Assembly: GCA_039809495.1 (NCBI GenBank)
Contig: JBDHVC010000006.1
Coordinates: forward strand, 1 to 64,000
Origin: JAFLCL01 sp039809495
Lineage (GTDB): Bacteria; Myxococcota_A; Polyangia; Polyangiales; Sandaracinaceae
Direction: 5' to 3'
DNA length: 64,000 nt
Shown here: positions 26,843 through 35,698 of the stretch, in pieces
Numbering within the stretch: the first letter of the stretch is position 1
Layout: each line of letters begins with the position of its first letter
Position numbers and translations under genes: made by a program
Notes under the pieces: model-generated
The model's input: only the letters and a program-made list of their open reading frames with translations
Database searches by the model: none
What the model was told of the DNA's origin: nothing

Positions 26843-29800
26843 ATGACGCTCTCCGACGTCGCCATCCAGCGCCCGGTCTTCACGACGATGCTCTCGCTCG
26901 GCGTCGTCGTGCTCGGCGTGATGGGCCTCTCGCGCCTCGGCGTGAACCTCTTCCCCGACGTGCAGCTCCCGGTCGTCACCGTGACGACGATCTACCCCGG
27001 CGCGAGCCCCTCCGAGATCGAGACCCAGATCTCCGAGCGCCTCGAGGACGCCGTCGTCTCGCTGCCCGGCGTGAAGGGCCTCCAGAGCTTCTCGCGCGAC
27101 TCGGTCTCGGTGCTCGTCATCGAGTTCCAGCTCGACGTCGACATCATGGACGCGACGACGCAGGTGCGAGAGCGCGTCTCGCGCGCGCGGGGGCAGCTCC
27201 CTCGCGACGCGGAGGAGCCCACGGTGGCGCGCTTCGACATCGGCGCGGCGCCCATCCTCACCTACACCCTCTCGGGCGACGTCGACGTCCAGGGCATCCG
27301 ACGCTACGCGACCGAGGAGCTCCGCAACGAGCTCGAGCAGATCGACGGCGTCGCCTCGGTGTCGGTGCTCGGCGGCCAAGAGCGACAGGTCAACGTGCTC
27401 CTCGACCTCGAGCGGATCCAGGGCGTCGGGCTCACGCCGCTCGCGGTCGTCGAGCGGATCCGCGCCTCGAACCTGAGCGTCCCCGCGGGCGGATTCGACG
27501 AGGGCACGCGGCGCATCGCCGTCCGCACGCTCGGCGAGCTCGGGTCGATCGATCAGCTCCGCGACCTCGCGCTCGGCGGGGGGCTCGACGGCTCGCTCGT
27601 GCGCCTGCGCGACGTCGCGGACGTCGAGGACGGCTTCGTCGACCCGACGACGATGGTCCGCGCGAACGGCGATCCGGCGGTCGTGCTCGAGGTGCTGAAG
27701 GCCTCGGGGGCGAACACCGTGGCCGTCTCGGAGGCCGTGCAGGCGCGCCTGCGGAGCCTCTCGATGCCCGACGGCATCACGCCGCACCTCATCATCGACC
27801 AGGCGGCGTTCATCGTCGAGAACACGCACGAGGTGGAGATCGCGCTCCTCTACGGCGGCGCGATGGCGATCCTCATCATCCTCGTGTTCCTGCTCGATCT
27901 GCGGAGCACGTTCATCTCCGGCATGGCGCTCCCGACCTCGGTGCTCGGCGCGTTCTTCTTGATGTACCTGTTCGGGTTCACGCTGAACATGATGACGCTG
28001 ATCGGGCTCTCGCTCGCGATCGGCCTGCTCATCGACGACTCGATCGTCGTGCGCGAGAACATCATGAAGCACCTCGAGCGCGGCGAGGATCCGATCACCG
28101 CGGCGAGCCGCGGCACGCGGGAGATCACGCTCGCGGTGCTCGCGACGACCGCGACCCTCTGCGCCGTCTTCGTCCCGATCGCGTTCACCGGCGGGATCGC
28201 GGGCCAATTCCTCCAGGAATTCGGCATCACCGTGGCGGGCGCGACCGTGCTCTCGATGTTCGTCGCGTTCACCCTCGATCCGATGCTCTCGGCCCGCCTC
28301 GCGGTCGTGAAGAAGCCGGGTGAGGACGATCGCGGGCTCTTCGGCTTCCTCGTGCGGCCGATGAGCCGCTTCTACGCGTGGATGGACGGCGTCTACTACG
28401 CCCTGCTCCGCACCATCCTCGCGAGGCCGTGGCGCATGGCGCTCGCGGCGATCCTCGCGCTCTTCGCGCTGGTCGGCTCGGGCGCGCTCGCCGTCCTCAT
28501 GGGCAACGACTTCATGCCGGCCGAGGATCGCGGCCAGTTCACGGTGACGATCGAGCTGCCCGCGGGCACGCGCCTCGAGGAGAGCGCGCGCCTCTCGCAG
28601 CCGGTCGAGCGCGAGCTGCTCGAGGATCCGGACTTCGTCACGCTCTACACGCGCGTCGGCCACAACGGGCAGAGCAACCTCGTCACCTGGCGCGTCGTCG
28701 CCGTGCCGAAGACGGAGCGGACGCGGACGCAGACCGAGCTCAAGGACGCGGTCCGCGCGCTCATCGCGCGGCGGATCCCGTACGCCGAGGTCGCCATCGC
28801 CGATCCGGGGCTCGTCGAGGGCGTCCCCGACTACCCGATCCAGATCAACGTGATGGGCGACGATCTCGACGCGATCGCCGAGGTCGCCGAGCGCTTCGGC
28901 GCGACGCTCCGCGCGATCCCCGGCGTCCAGGACGTCGACGTGCACTACCTGCCCGGGAGCCCCGAGCTCGCGATCCAGGTCGATCGCGATCGCGCGTCGC
29001 AGCTCGGGGTCCCCCTCGCGGCGATCGCGATGACGACGCGCGCGTCCATCGAGGGCGAGGTGGCGGGCGTCTACCGCGACCACGCGACCGGAGACGAGCT
29101 CGACATCCGCGTGCGGCTGCGCGAGGCGGATCGCGACGACGCGCGGCTCGTCTCCGACCTCCGCATCCCCACCCCGACGGGCTTCGTGCCGCTCTCGGAT
29201 CTCGCGCGCCTTGAGCGCGCCGAGGGGCCCTCCGAGATCCAGCACTACCAGCGCCAGCGCGTCATCCTCGTGACCGCCGCGCCGAAGGGGCGGACGCTCT
29301 CGGACGTCGTCGCCGAATTCAACGCGGCGATCGCCGACGATCCGCTGCCGCCGGGCGTCCACTACCGCTTCCGCGGCCAGGTCGAGCTGATGAACGAGTC
29401 GAACGCGAACATGGCGCTCGCGATGCTGCTCGGCTTCGTCTTCATCTACCTCGTGCTCGCGTCGCAGTTCGAGAGCTTCATGCACCCGGCGACCATCATG
29501 ACGGCGCTGCCGCTCGCGATGGTCGGCGCGATCGTCGCGCTCTTCCTCCAGGGGAGCCCGATGTCGATGGGCGCGCTCATCGGGGTGATCCTCCTCATGG
29601 GCCTCGTCACGAAGAACGGCATCCTGCTCGTCGATCACGCGGTCGTGAAGGTCCGCGAGGAGGGCTGGACGCCCAAGCGCGCGATCCTGGCCGCGGGGCC
29701 GGCGCGCCTGCGCCCGATCGTGATGACGAGCGCCGCGATGGTGCTCGGCATGCTGCCGACCGCGCTCGGCAACGGGCCTGGCTCGGAGTTCCGCGGGCCG

Positions 29801-30043
29801 ATGGCGATGGGCGTCATCGGCGGCGTCATCAGCTCGACGATCCTCACGCTCGTCCTCGTGCCCGTCTTCTTCCTGATGTTCGACGCGCTGAAGAATTTCG
29901 TCGTCCGCTGGGGCTTCGGGCGGCCGAGCGGCGGGCCGCTCACGGAGAAGACCCACAACCTCGAGCTCGTCGCGGAGCTCGTCGTCGTGGCGCCGCTCTA
30001 CGTCTTCATGGCGCTCTTGCTCGCGGCGCTCTTCGTCACCTGA
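26843..30043 (+). CDS. RND-family efflux permease (AcrB/HAE1 type)
   Basis: 1066 residues from ATG 26843 with GAGG 6 bases upstream; full length for the family. The N-terminal MTLSDVAIQRPVFTTMLSL and YPGASPSEIETQISERLEDAV are diagnostic. Proton-relay Asp pair in the fourth helix: GLSLAIGLLIDDSIVVREN. The second half repeats the fold with GFVFIYLVLASQFESF, LIGVILLMGLVTKNGILLVD and the GEAMVLG-like region SAAMVLGMLPTALG. It exports hydrophobic or amphiphilic compounds using the proton gradient. It forms an operon with the adaptor upstream, and the methyltransferase gene starts 1 bp after its stop. Confidence 0.95.
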   Translation: MTLSDVAIQRPVFTTMLSLGVVVLGVMGLSRLGVNLFPDVQLPVVTVTTIYPGASPSEIETQISERLEDAVVSLPGVKGLQSFSRDSVSVLVIEFQLDVDIMDATTQVRERVSRARGQLPRDAEEPTVARFDIGAAPILTYTLSGDVDVQGIRRYATEELRNELEQIDGVASVSVLGGQERQVNVLLDLERIQGVGLTPLAVVERIRASNLSVPAGGFDEGTRRIAVRTLGELGSIDQLRDLALGGGLDGSLVRLRDVADVEDGFVDPTTMVRANGDPAVVLEVLKASGANTVAVSEAVQARLRSLSMPDGITPHLIIDQAAFIVENTHEVEIALLYGGAMAILIILVFLLDLRSTFISGMALPTSVLGAFFLMYLFGFTLNMMTLIGLSLAIGLLIDDSIVVRENIMKHLERGEDPITAASRGTREITLAVLATTATLCAVFVPIAFTGGIAGQFLQEFGITVAGATVLSMFVAFTLDPMLSARLAVVKKPGEDDRGLFGFLVRPMSRFYAWMDGVYYALLRTILARPWRMALAAILALFALVGSGALAVLMGNDFMPAEDRGQFTVTIELPAGTRLEESARLSQPVERELLEDPDFVTLYTRVGHNGQSNLVTWRVVAVPKTERTRTQTELKDAVRALIARRIPYAEVAIADPGLVEGVPDYPIQINVMGDDLDAIAEVAERFGATLRAIPGVQDVDVHYLPGSPELAIQVDRDRASQLGVPLAAIAMTTRASIEGEVAGVYRDHATGDELDIRVRLREADRDDARLVSDLRIPTPTGFVPLSDLARLERAEGPSEIQHYQRQRVILVTAAPKGRTLSDVVAEFNAAIADDPLPPGVHYRFRGQVELMNESNANMALAMLLGFVFIYLVLASQFESFMHPATIMTALPLAMVGAIVALFLQGSPMSMGALIGVILLMGLVTKNGILLVDHAVVKVREEGWTPKRAILAAGPARLRPIVMTSAAMVLGMLPTALGNGPGSEFRGPMAMGVIGGVISSTILTLVLVPVFFLMFDALKNFVVRWGFGRPSGGPLTEKTHNLELVAELVVVAPLYVFMALLLAALFVT

Positions 30044-30044
30044 G

Positions 30045-31274
30045 ATGCGACGCGAGCGGGGATCGAGGCGGGGCGCCGCGAGGCGCGAGCAGGGCGGGAG
30101 GCCCGAGCCGCGCTCGGCGGATCGGCGCGCCCTCGTCGCCCGCGGCGGCAGCGGCAAAGAGCGCGGCGACGCGCGCGGCGCGCCCTCCACGAAGCCCTCG
30201 GCTCACACCTCGCCGCGCGTCCCCATCGCGCGCGGCGAGCCTCGCCTCGGCGACTGGCTCTTCACCTCGCGCGAGGACGCGACGAACGATCTCGCGGACG
30301 AGCTCCGCCTCGCGCTCGGATCGCGCGGCGCGATCCAGATCGTCGAGCCCGCGCTCGTCCGGAGCCGCTTCGCGCCGACCTTCGAGGACGGAACGCTCGA
30401 CCTGACCTTCGCGCGTCAGGGGATCCCGGTCCTCGCCCGGCTCCCGAGCGATCCACGCGTGATCGCGCCGCGCGTGGTGGAGCTCGTGGGGGACGCGTCG
30501 GCCGCGCTGAAGGGGCGCCTCCGCCTCGAGGCCTGGGCGCCCGACAGCGAGAGCGGCAACCGACGCATGCCAGCCTCGGCGACGCTCCTCGAGGCGGTGC
30601 GGGGCGAGCTCGCCCGCCTCGCGCCGGCGCTGGCGGAGCGGCTCGCCGCCGCCGACGAGCGGGCGGCGGACGTCGCGTCGCTGGTCTCGCTCGTCTCGCT
30701 CGCGGACGGGAGCACGGCGCTCGGCGCGCAGCGCCTTCTCGACGCGCTCTCGCCCTTCCCGGGGGGCCGCGCGCGCATGCGCGTCGGGGCGGACCGACCC
30801 TCACGCGCGACGCGCAAGCTCGAGGAGGCGCTCCACTGGTTCGGCCTCGCGCCGGGGGCGGGTGAGCGCTGCGTCGATCTCGGGGCGGCCCCGGGCGGGT
30901 GGTCGTGGGCGCTCATCGAGCGTCGCGCGCGTGTCGTCGCCGTCGATCCGGCGCTCCTTCGCCCCGACCTCATGCGCCAGCGCAACCTCCGGCACGCGCA
31001 GACGAGCGCGTTCGCGTTCGAGCCCGAGGAGCCGGTGGACTGGCTCTTCTGCGACATGGCGTGGAGGCCGCTCGAGGTGGCGGAGCTGCTCGCCAAGTGG
31101 GGGCGGCGGCGCTGGGCGCGCTTCGTCGTCGCGAACCTCAAGCTCCCGATGAAGGAGAAGGCTCGGATCGTCGCCGAGCTCCGCGCGATCGTCCACGGCG
31201 GCGGCTTCACGCGGATCCGGACGCGCCAGCTCTATCACGATCGCGACGAGATCACGCTCCTCGCCGTGCGGTGA
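30045..31274 (+). CDS. rlmM: RlmM-like 23S rRNA 2'-O-ribose methyltransferase
   Basis: 409 residues from ATG 30045, one base after the RND stop. The first 55 residues are Arg/Gly-rich and may not be translated; no better start is clear. The C-terminal FtsJ-type Rossmann fold has DLGAAPGGWSWAL, FCDMAWRPLEVAELL, NLKLPMKEK and RQLYHDRDEIT. These line up with E. coli RlmM, including its Lys of the K-D-K-E catalytic set in LKLPMK. RlmM methylates the 2'-OH of C2498 in 23S rRNA. Its function in an efflux operon is not explained; the coupling may be incidental. Confidence 0.82.
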   Translation: MRRERGSRRGAARREQGGRPEPRSADRRALVARGGSGKERGDARGAPSTKPSAHTSPRVPIARGEPRLGDWLFTSREDATNDLADELRLALGSRGAIQIVEPALVRSRFAPTFEDGTLDLTFARQGIPVLARLPSDPRVIAPRVVELVGDASAALKGRLRLEAWAPDSESGNRRMPASATLLEAVRGELARLAPALAERLAAADERAADVASLVSLVSLADGSTALGAQRLLDALSPFPGGRARMRVGADRPSRATRKLEEALHWFGLAPGAGERCVDLGAAPGGWSWALIERRARVVAVDPALLRPDLMRQRNLRHAQTSAFAFEPEEPVDWLFCDMAWRPLEVAELLAKWGRRRWARFVVANLKLPMKEKARIVAELRAIVHGGGFTRIRTRQLYHDRDEITLLAVR

Positions 31275-31435
31275 GGGCGGGCCTCGAGAGGCGGACGAAC
31301 GACGCGACGTCGACGCGATGCCGCGCCTGGCCGCCGCGGCACAGGCTGGCATGGATCCGTCGGGCATGGCGCGTGCTGTCGCCCTCCCGTCGTCGCACCG
31401 ACACCGCGCTCGTGTCGCTCGCACAGGGAGGGCTC

Positions 31436-32932
31436 ATGGAACATCGCCTCGCTTTCTTCGCTTCCACGCGCCGCGCGATCGGCGCGCTCGTCTTGGGCGG
31501 CGCCGCCTTCACGGTCGCGGGCGCGCTCGGCTGCGCGGAGATGGATGGCTCCTACGGCGCGCGCGCGTCGGCCCCTTCGGCTCCGCGCTCCGCCCGGCCG
31601 GACGAGCGCAAGCCCGACGAGGTGGACCTCTGCGCCGCCGACGCGCCGCGCGAGGCCCAGACGCTCTACCTCTCCGCCGACGACTCGAACTCGATGGCGT
31701 CGGCGACGATCGCGCGCGCGATGATCGAGGGCGGGGCCCTGCCGCCGAGCGGATCGATGCGAACCTACGAGTTCCTCAACTACTACAACGTGCGCTACCC
31801 CTACCCCGAGCCCGAGCACGTCAACCTCGTGCCGGAGCTGCGCGAGGGGGATGACGCGGGCGAATTCGTCCTCCAGATCGGGGCGCAGGCGCCGCTCGGG
31901 CCGCGCACCCCGAAGCCGCGGACCCTCACGCTGATCCTCGATCGCTCGGGCTCGATGGCGGGGGCGCCGATCGAGCGTGAGCGCGCGGTCGTGCGCGCCA
32001 TCGCGCACCACCTCCGCGAGGGGGACATCGTCTCCGCGGTGGTCTGGAACACCAGGCGCGACGTGCCCCTCGAGAACCACCGCGTGAGCGGGCCCGACGA
32101 TCCCGTGCTGCTCGAGCTCGCGGCCGGGCTCGACGCGATGGGCGGGACGGATCTCGATGCGGGCCTGCGCTTTGGCTACGAGATCGCGCGGCGGCTCTAC
32201 GACCCCGGGCGCCTCAACCGCGTGGTCCTCGTGAGCGATGGCTGGGCGAACGCGGGCGAGACGGAGATCGGCATCATCGACGACGCGTCCGAGGACGCGG
32301 AGGCGGACGGCATCTACCTCGTGGGCGTGGGCGTCGCGGACGGCTTCAACGACACGCTCATGGACGCGGTGACCGACGCGGGTCGCGGCGCCTACGTCTA
32401 CGTCGACTCGGCGGAGGAGGCCGATCGGATGTTCGGCGAGCGCTGGGACGAGACGATGGAGGTCGGCATCCTCGACGTCCGCGTCGCGATGACCCTCCCT
32501 TGGTACCTCCGCGTCAAGGCCTTTCACGGGGAGGAGATCTCGACGGATCCGGCGCGCGTGAGGCCTCAGCACCTCTCGCCGGGTGACGCGATGATCTACC
32601 ACCTGGTGCTGGGCGCCTGCGACGGCGCGCTCGATCCGGGCGACACGATCTCGTTCGCCGTGACCTACGTGCGGCCGAACGGGCGCGTCGAGGCGGAGGA
32701 GCGCGTCGAGCGGACGGTCGGTGAGCTGCTCGAGGGCGCGCACCCCGGGCTCGATCGCGGCGACGTGATCGTCGACTACGCCGAGGGGCTCGGCGCGGTC
32801 GACGGCGCGCGCCGACGCGAGCGCCTCGAGCGCGCGATCCGACGCGCCGACGCGCTCGATCCCGACGGACGCGACCCGGCGATCCGCGAGATCCGCGAGC
32901 TCGCCGCGCGGGCGCTCTCCCTGGGCGCGTGA
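31436..32932 (+). CDS. YfbK-like von Willebrand factor A domain protein
   Basis: 498 residues from ATG 31436 with AGGGAGGG upstream. A signal segment ends near GALGCAEMDG, possibly a lipoprotein with a weak lipobox. LYLSADDSNSMASATIARAM and MRTYEFLNYYNVRYPYPEP match the N-terminal domain that precedes the VWA domain in YfbK-type proteins. The VWA domain has an intact MIDAS site: DRSGSMAG, Thr in GGTDLDAGL, and Asp in VSDGWANAG. A C-terminal DUF3520-like region follows. Such proteins bind metal-dependent partners at the envelope. The gene is convergent with the beta-barrel gene at 32997. Confidence 0.88.
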   Translation: MEHRLAFFASTRRAIGALVLGGAAFTVAGALGCAEMDGSYGARASAPSAPRSARPDERKPDEVDLCAADAPREAQTLYLSADDSNSMASATIARAMIEGGALPPSGSMRTYEFLNYYNVRYPYPEPEHVNLVPELREGDDAGEFVLQIGAQAPLGPRTPKPRTLTLILDRSGSMAGAPIERERAVVRAIAHHLREGDIVSAVVWNTRRDVPLENHRVSGPDDPVLLELAAGLDAMGGTDLDAGLRFGYEIARRLYDPGRLNRVVLVSDGWANAGETEIGIIDDASEDAEADGIYLVGVGVADGFNDTLMDAVTDAGRGAYVYVDSAEEADRMFGERWDETMEVGILDVRVAMTLPWYLRVKAFHGEEISTDPARVRPQHLSPGDAMIYHLVLGACDGALDPGDTISFAVTYVRPNGRVEAEERVERTVGELLEGAHPGLDRGDVIVDYAEGLGAVDGARRRERLERAIRRADALDPDGRDPAIREIRELAARALSLGA

Positions 32933-32942
32933 TCGTCGATCG

Positions 32943-32956
32943 CGCCGCGCGCGGCG
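32943..32956. terminator. palindrome between convergent genes, possible bidirectional terminator
   Basis: CGCCGCGCGCGGCG is a perfect 14-bp palindrome, 10 bp beyond the stop of the VWA gene and 40 bp beyond the stop of the beta-barrel gene on the other strand. No T tract is present. Confidence 0.35.
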
Positions 32957-32996
32957 AGGGTCCTCTGCGGGCGCTCGCCGCGTGCTCGCGCGGCGA

Positions 32997-33590
32997 TCAG
33001 CCGAAGTTGTAGCGGACGCCCGCGAGGAAGCTGTAGCCCCAGGCGAAGTCGAAGCCGCGCGAGCCGTCCTCGCGCCAGGTGTCGGGCAGGAGGAGGAAGT
33101 CGAAGCAGACGGGGTTCGCCCAGACCCAGAGCACCCGCTCGAGGAGGCCCACGTTCACCTGGAAGCTCGGCTGGAGCACCGCGTAGCCCCACCCGCCATG
33201 GCCCCGCCCCCAGTCGAGCCAGCCGAACCCCGCGAGGCCCTGCGGCGTGATCAGCACGGCGACGTCGCGGTTCGTGAAGACCTCGATGTCGCCGCCGAGG
33301 CGGATACCGCCGAAGACCTGCGCCCAGTAGGCGTCGACCGAGAACGTGAAGTTCGCCGCGAGGAAGAAGCCCTCGTCGTGCCCGCCTGGGTGCCAGCCGA
33401 AGTCGCCGCTGAGCCGAAAGCTGGTGTCGTGGTGGAAGAGGACGTGTGGACCGATGCCGGCGCTGACGAAGAGCGGGCCTGCGCGGCGAGACTGCGCCTC
33501 GGCCTGGCCCGTGACACCGAGCGAGCCGACGAGCGCGAGCGCGAAGACGAGCGACGCGAGCGTGAGGGAGCGGAGCGTTCCGTGCGACAT
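32997..33590 (-). CDS. outer-membrane beta-barrel-like protein
   Basis: 197 residues. A Sec signal (LTLASLVFALALVGSLGVTGQAEA) is followed by alternating aromatic/hydrophobic strands (FVSAGIGPHVLFH, GFFLAANFTFSV, AVLQPSFQVNVGLLE) ending YSFLAGVRYNFG. This pattern is typical of small outer-membrane barrels. No enzyme motif. His-rich loops (GWHPGGHDEG) are present. It is convergent with the VWA gene and divergent from the ABC ATPase, 100 bp away. Confidence 0.75.
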   Translation of the reverse strand: MSHGTLRSLTLASLVFALALVGSLGVTGQAEAQSRRAGPLFVSAGIGPHVLFHHDTSFRLSGDFGWHPGGHDEGFFLAANFTFSVDAYWAQVFGGIRLGGDIEVFTNRDVAVLITPQGLAGFGWLDWGRGHGGWGYAVLQPSFQVNVGLLERVLWVWANPVCFDFLLLPDTWREDGSRGFDFAWGYSFLAGVRYNFG

Positions 33591-33690
33591 GGCGAGACCC
33601 TAGCCTCGCTCGGAGCGAATGGCCACGAGGCGGCACACGCGGGCCCGGGGGCGAGAACACGATCCACGCTCGGCTGCTAAGGTGCGCGCC

Positions 33691-34428
33691 GTGTCCGAGC
33701 CCGCCCTCGAGTGTGTGGACGTCGACAAGCGCTACCTCGACGGCTCGCGCGTGCGCCACGCCGTGCGGGGGGTCTCGCTCTCGATCGAGCGTGGCTCGTT
33801 CACCCTGCTCCGAGGGCCGAGCGGCTCGGGCAAGACGACGCTCCTCTCGCTCTTCGGGGGGATGATCGCGCCGAGCGCTGGGGAGATCCGCGTGCTCGGG
33901 CGCTCGATCGTGCGCCTGCGCGACCGTCACCGGGCAGCGCTCCGGCGCGACGAGGTCGGCTTCGTCTTCCAGGAGCTCGCGCTCGTCCCCGAGATGAGCG
34001 TCGAGGAGAACCTCTTCCTGCCGCTCGTGCCGCTCGGCGGGCCGAGCCGCGCGGACGCGGCGCGCGTGCTCGGACGCCTTACGCGCGTGGGCCTCGCGCG
34101 CCACCGCGAGCAGCTCGCGAGGCGGCTCTCGGGCGGGGAGCGCCAGCGCGTCGCGATCGTCCGCGCGCTCGCGCTCGATCCGCCGATCCTCTTGCTCGAC
34201 GAGCCGACGGCGCACCTCGACGCCGAGAGCACGCGGGAGCTGCTCGCGTGGCTCGACGACCTGCGCCGGGAGCCGACGCCCTCGGGGCCGCGCACGATCG
34301 TGGCGGCGACGCACGATCCGAGGATGATCGAGCACCCGGGGGTCGATCGGATCGTCCTGATGGAGGACGGTCGCGTCCTCGACGCGCGCGAGCACGAGGG
34401 CGAGGGGACGCCAGGAGGGCGCGCGTGA
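33691..34428 (+). CDS. ABC transporter ATP-binding protein (LolD/MacB class)
   Basis: 245 residues from GTG 33691. Walker A GPSGSGKTTLLSLFGG, Q-loop VFQELALVPEM, signature LSGGERQRVAIVRAL, Walker B ILLLDEPTAHLD and switch His in ATHDPRM are all intact, so it should be an active ATPase. The class normally pairs with MacB/FtsX-type permeases. Here the partner, overlapping by GTGA, is an unrelated membrane protein of about eight helices. Confidence 0.92.
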   Translation: MSEPALECVDVDKRYLDGSRVRHAVRGVSLSIERGSFTLLRGPSGSGKTTLLSLFGGMIAPSAGEIRVLGRSIVRLRDRHRAALRRDEVGFVFQELALVPEMSVEENLFLPLVPLGGPSRADAARVLGRLTRVGLARHREQLARRLSGGERQRVAIVRALALDPPILLLDEPTAHLDAESTRELLAWLDDLRREPTPSGPRTIVAATHDPRMIEHPGVDRIVLMEDGRVLDAREHEGEGTPGGRA

Positions 34429-35462
34429 TCGAGAACCTCGCGCGCCCCTGGCTCCTCGCGCGCGTCCTCGTCGGGGTGAGCATCGCGGGCCTCGCGCTCG
34501 CGGCGATGCTCGTCGCGCTGCGCGTGCTCGCTCGCGATCCTCGGCACCAGACGTCGGCCACGCGGCTCTGGGAGGACAAGCGCATCGAGCTCGTCTCGAC
34601 GCTCTTCTCGCTCGCCGGAGCGTTCGCGTGGCTCGATCTCCTGCTCGCCGTGCTCGGCGCCGATCGCCTCGCTGGCTCGCTCCGCGGCGCGATGTGCGCC
34701 TACGGCGTCCTCGACGCGAGCCCGTGGGGCTTCCGCTCGCTCGTCCTCGCGGTCTTCGCGGCGCTCGCCGCCTCGCTCTGGCGCGCGCTCCACGCGATCG
34801 ACCTCACGCAGCGCGAGGCGACGCTCACGCGCGCGAAGCTCATCGCGGCCTTCTTCGTGGGCCCCATCCTGCTCGGGAGCTGCTTCGCCTCGACGCGCTT
34901 CGCGCTCGCGCTCGACTTCCGGGTCGTCGCGACGTGCTGCTCGACCGGCTTCGGCCCCGGCGAGGTGAGCGTCCTCGGGCGCGAGGGCGAGGCCGAAGAG
35001 GGGGCGATGATCGCGCTCGTCCTCTTCGGCGCGCTCTCGGCGCTCCTCGCGCTCCTCTCGACTCGCGCGCGAGAGAGAGCGGCCGACCTCCTCGCGGGAG
35101 CGGCGAGCCTCTCCGCGGTCCTCGCCGCCTTCGCCGCGGTGCCGGCGATCGTGGGCTACGTCGCGCCCTACGCCTACGAGACGCCCATCCACCAGTGCCC
35201 CTTCTGCCTGCTCCGCGTCGAGGAGAGCGGAGGGATCGGCTGGCCGCTCTACGTGGCGCTCGCGCTCGCGCTCGGGGCGAGCCTCTCGCTCGGCGTCTCG
35301 GCGCTCACCTCCTCGCGGCTCCTCGAGCCGGCGGCGGCGCTCCCGCTCCGGCGACGCTTCGCGCGCCTCGCGGCGCTCGCCTGGGCGCTCGCGATCGCGT
35401 CGGCGATCTACCCGATCGCGCGCTTCGCGTGGGTCACCGGGGGCGCGTCGCTCTTTGGCTGA
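34425..35462 (+). CDS. polytopic membrane protein with HxCPFC motif, ABC partner
   Basis: 345 residues from GTG 34425, overlapping the ATPase stop by 4 bases, with AGGAGG upstream. About eight transmembrane segments are visible (VLVGVSIAGLALAAMLVAL, LAGAFAWLDLLLAVLGA, LVLFGALSALLALLS, among others). It is not a MacB or FtsX fold. Conserved-looking redox elements are VVATCCSTGFG in a loop and YETPIHQCPFCLLRVEESG. The latter suggests metal or heme handling, or thiol exchange. With the upstream ATPase and the downstream TlpA-like thioredoxin it may form a redox-cofactor or cytochrome-maturation exporter. The function is inferred only from context. Confidence 0.8.
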   Translation: MIENLARPWLLARVLVGVSIAGLALAAMLVALRVLARDPRHQTSATRLWEDKRIELVSTLFSLAGAFAWLDLLLAVLGADRLAGSLRGAMCAYGVLDASPWGFRSLVLAVFAALAASLWRALHAIDLTQREATLTRAKLIAAFFVGPILLGSCFASTRFALALDFRVVATCCSTGFGPGEVSVLGREGEAEEGAMIALVLFGALSALLALLSTRARERAADLLAGAASLSAVLAAFAAVPAIVGYVAPYAYETPIHQCPFCLLRVEESGGIGWPLYVALALALGASLSLGVSALTSSRLLEPAAALPLRRRFARLAALAWALAIASAIYPIARFAWVTGGASLFG

Positions 35463-35614
35463 CAGCGCACCTCACTCGACGTGATCCGTCGAGCGAAGCA
35501 CGCTGGCTCGGCGGGAGGGAGGCTCACGCCGATTCACTCGGCGTGAGGGAGGGTCTGGGCAGACCCTCCGACAACGAAGGAACAGCACGAATCAGGTCGA
35601 CTGATTCGCGCTGT
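35460..35614 (+). repeat. 155-bp four-hairpin array, copy A
   Basis: Begins at the TGA of the membrane-protein gene and reads in the same direction. Hairpin a: CTCGACGTGATCCGTCGAG (35475-35493). Hairpin b: arms CTCACGCCGA / TCGGCGTGAG, loop TTCAC (35523-35547). Hairpin c: arms GGAGGGTCTG / CAGACCCTCC, loop GG (35548-35569). Hairpin d: 14-bp arms ACAGCACGAATCAG / CTGATTCGCGCTGT with one A.C mismatch, loop GTCGA (35582-35614). Copies B (48987-49141) and C (57039-57193) keep the same order. The array separates the ABC genes from the TlpA-like gene. Confidence 0.85.
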
Positions 35615-35698
35615 GAGCCCGCGTCGCGCGTCGTCGCGTTGCACGACGCGCCCGCTCGGTCTTGAATGAGGCGCCCGCTCTCGTCGTCGGAGGTCCCC

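Noticed and set aside
24692..30190. A very long open frame on the minus strand opposite the lipoprotein, RND adaptor, pump and part of the rlmM-like gene
   Set aside because: High GC at third codon positions leaves antisense frames open. The translated product is Arg/Asp/Glu/His low-complexity sequence without any domain, while the plus strand encodes clear families.
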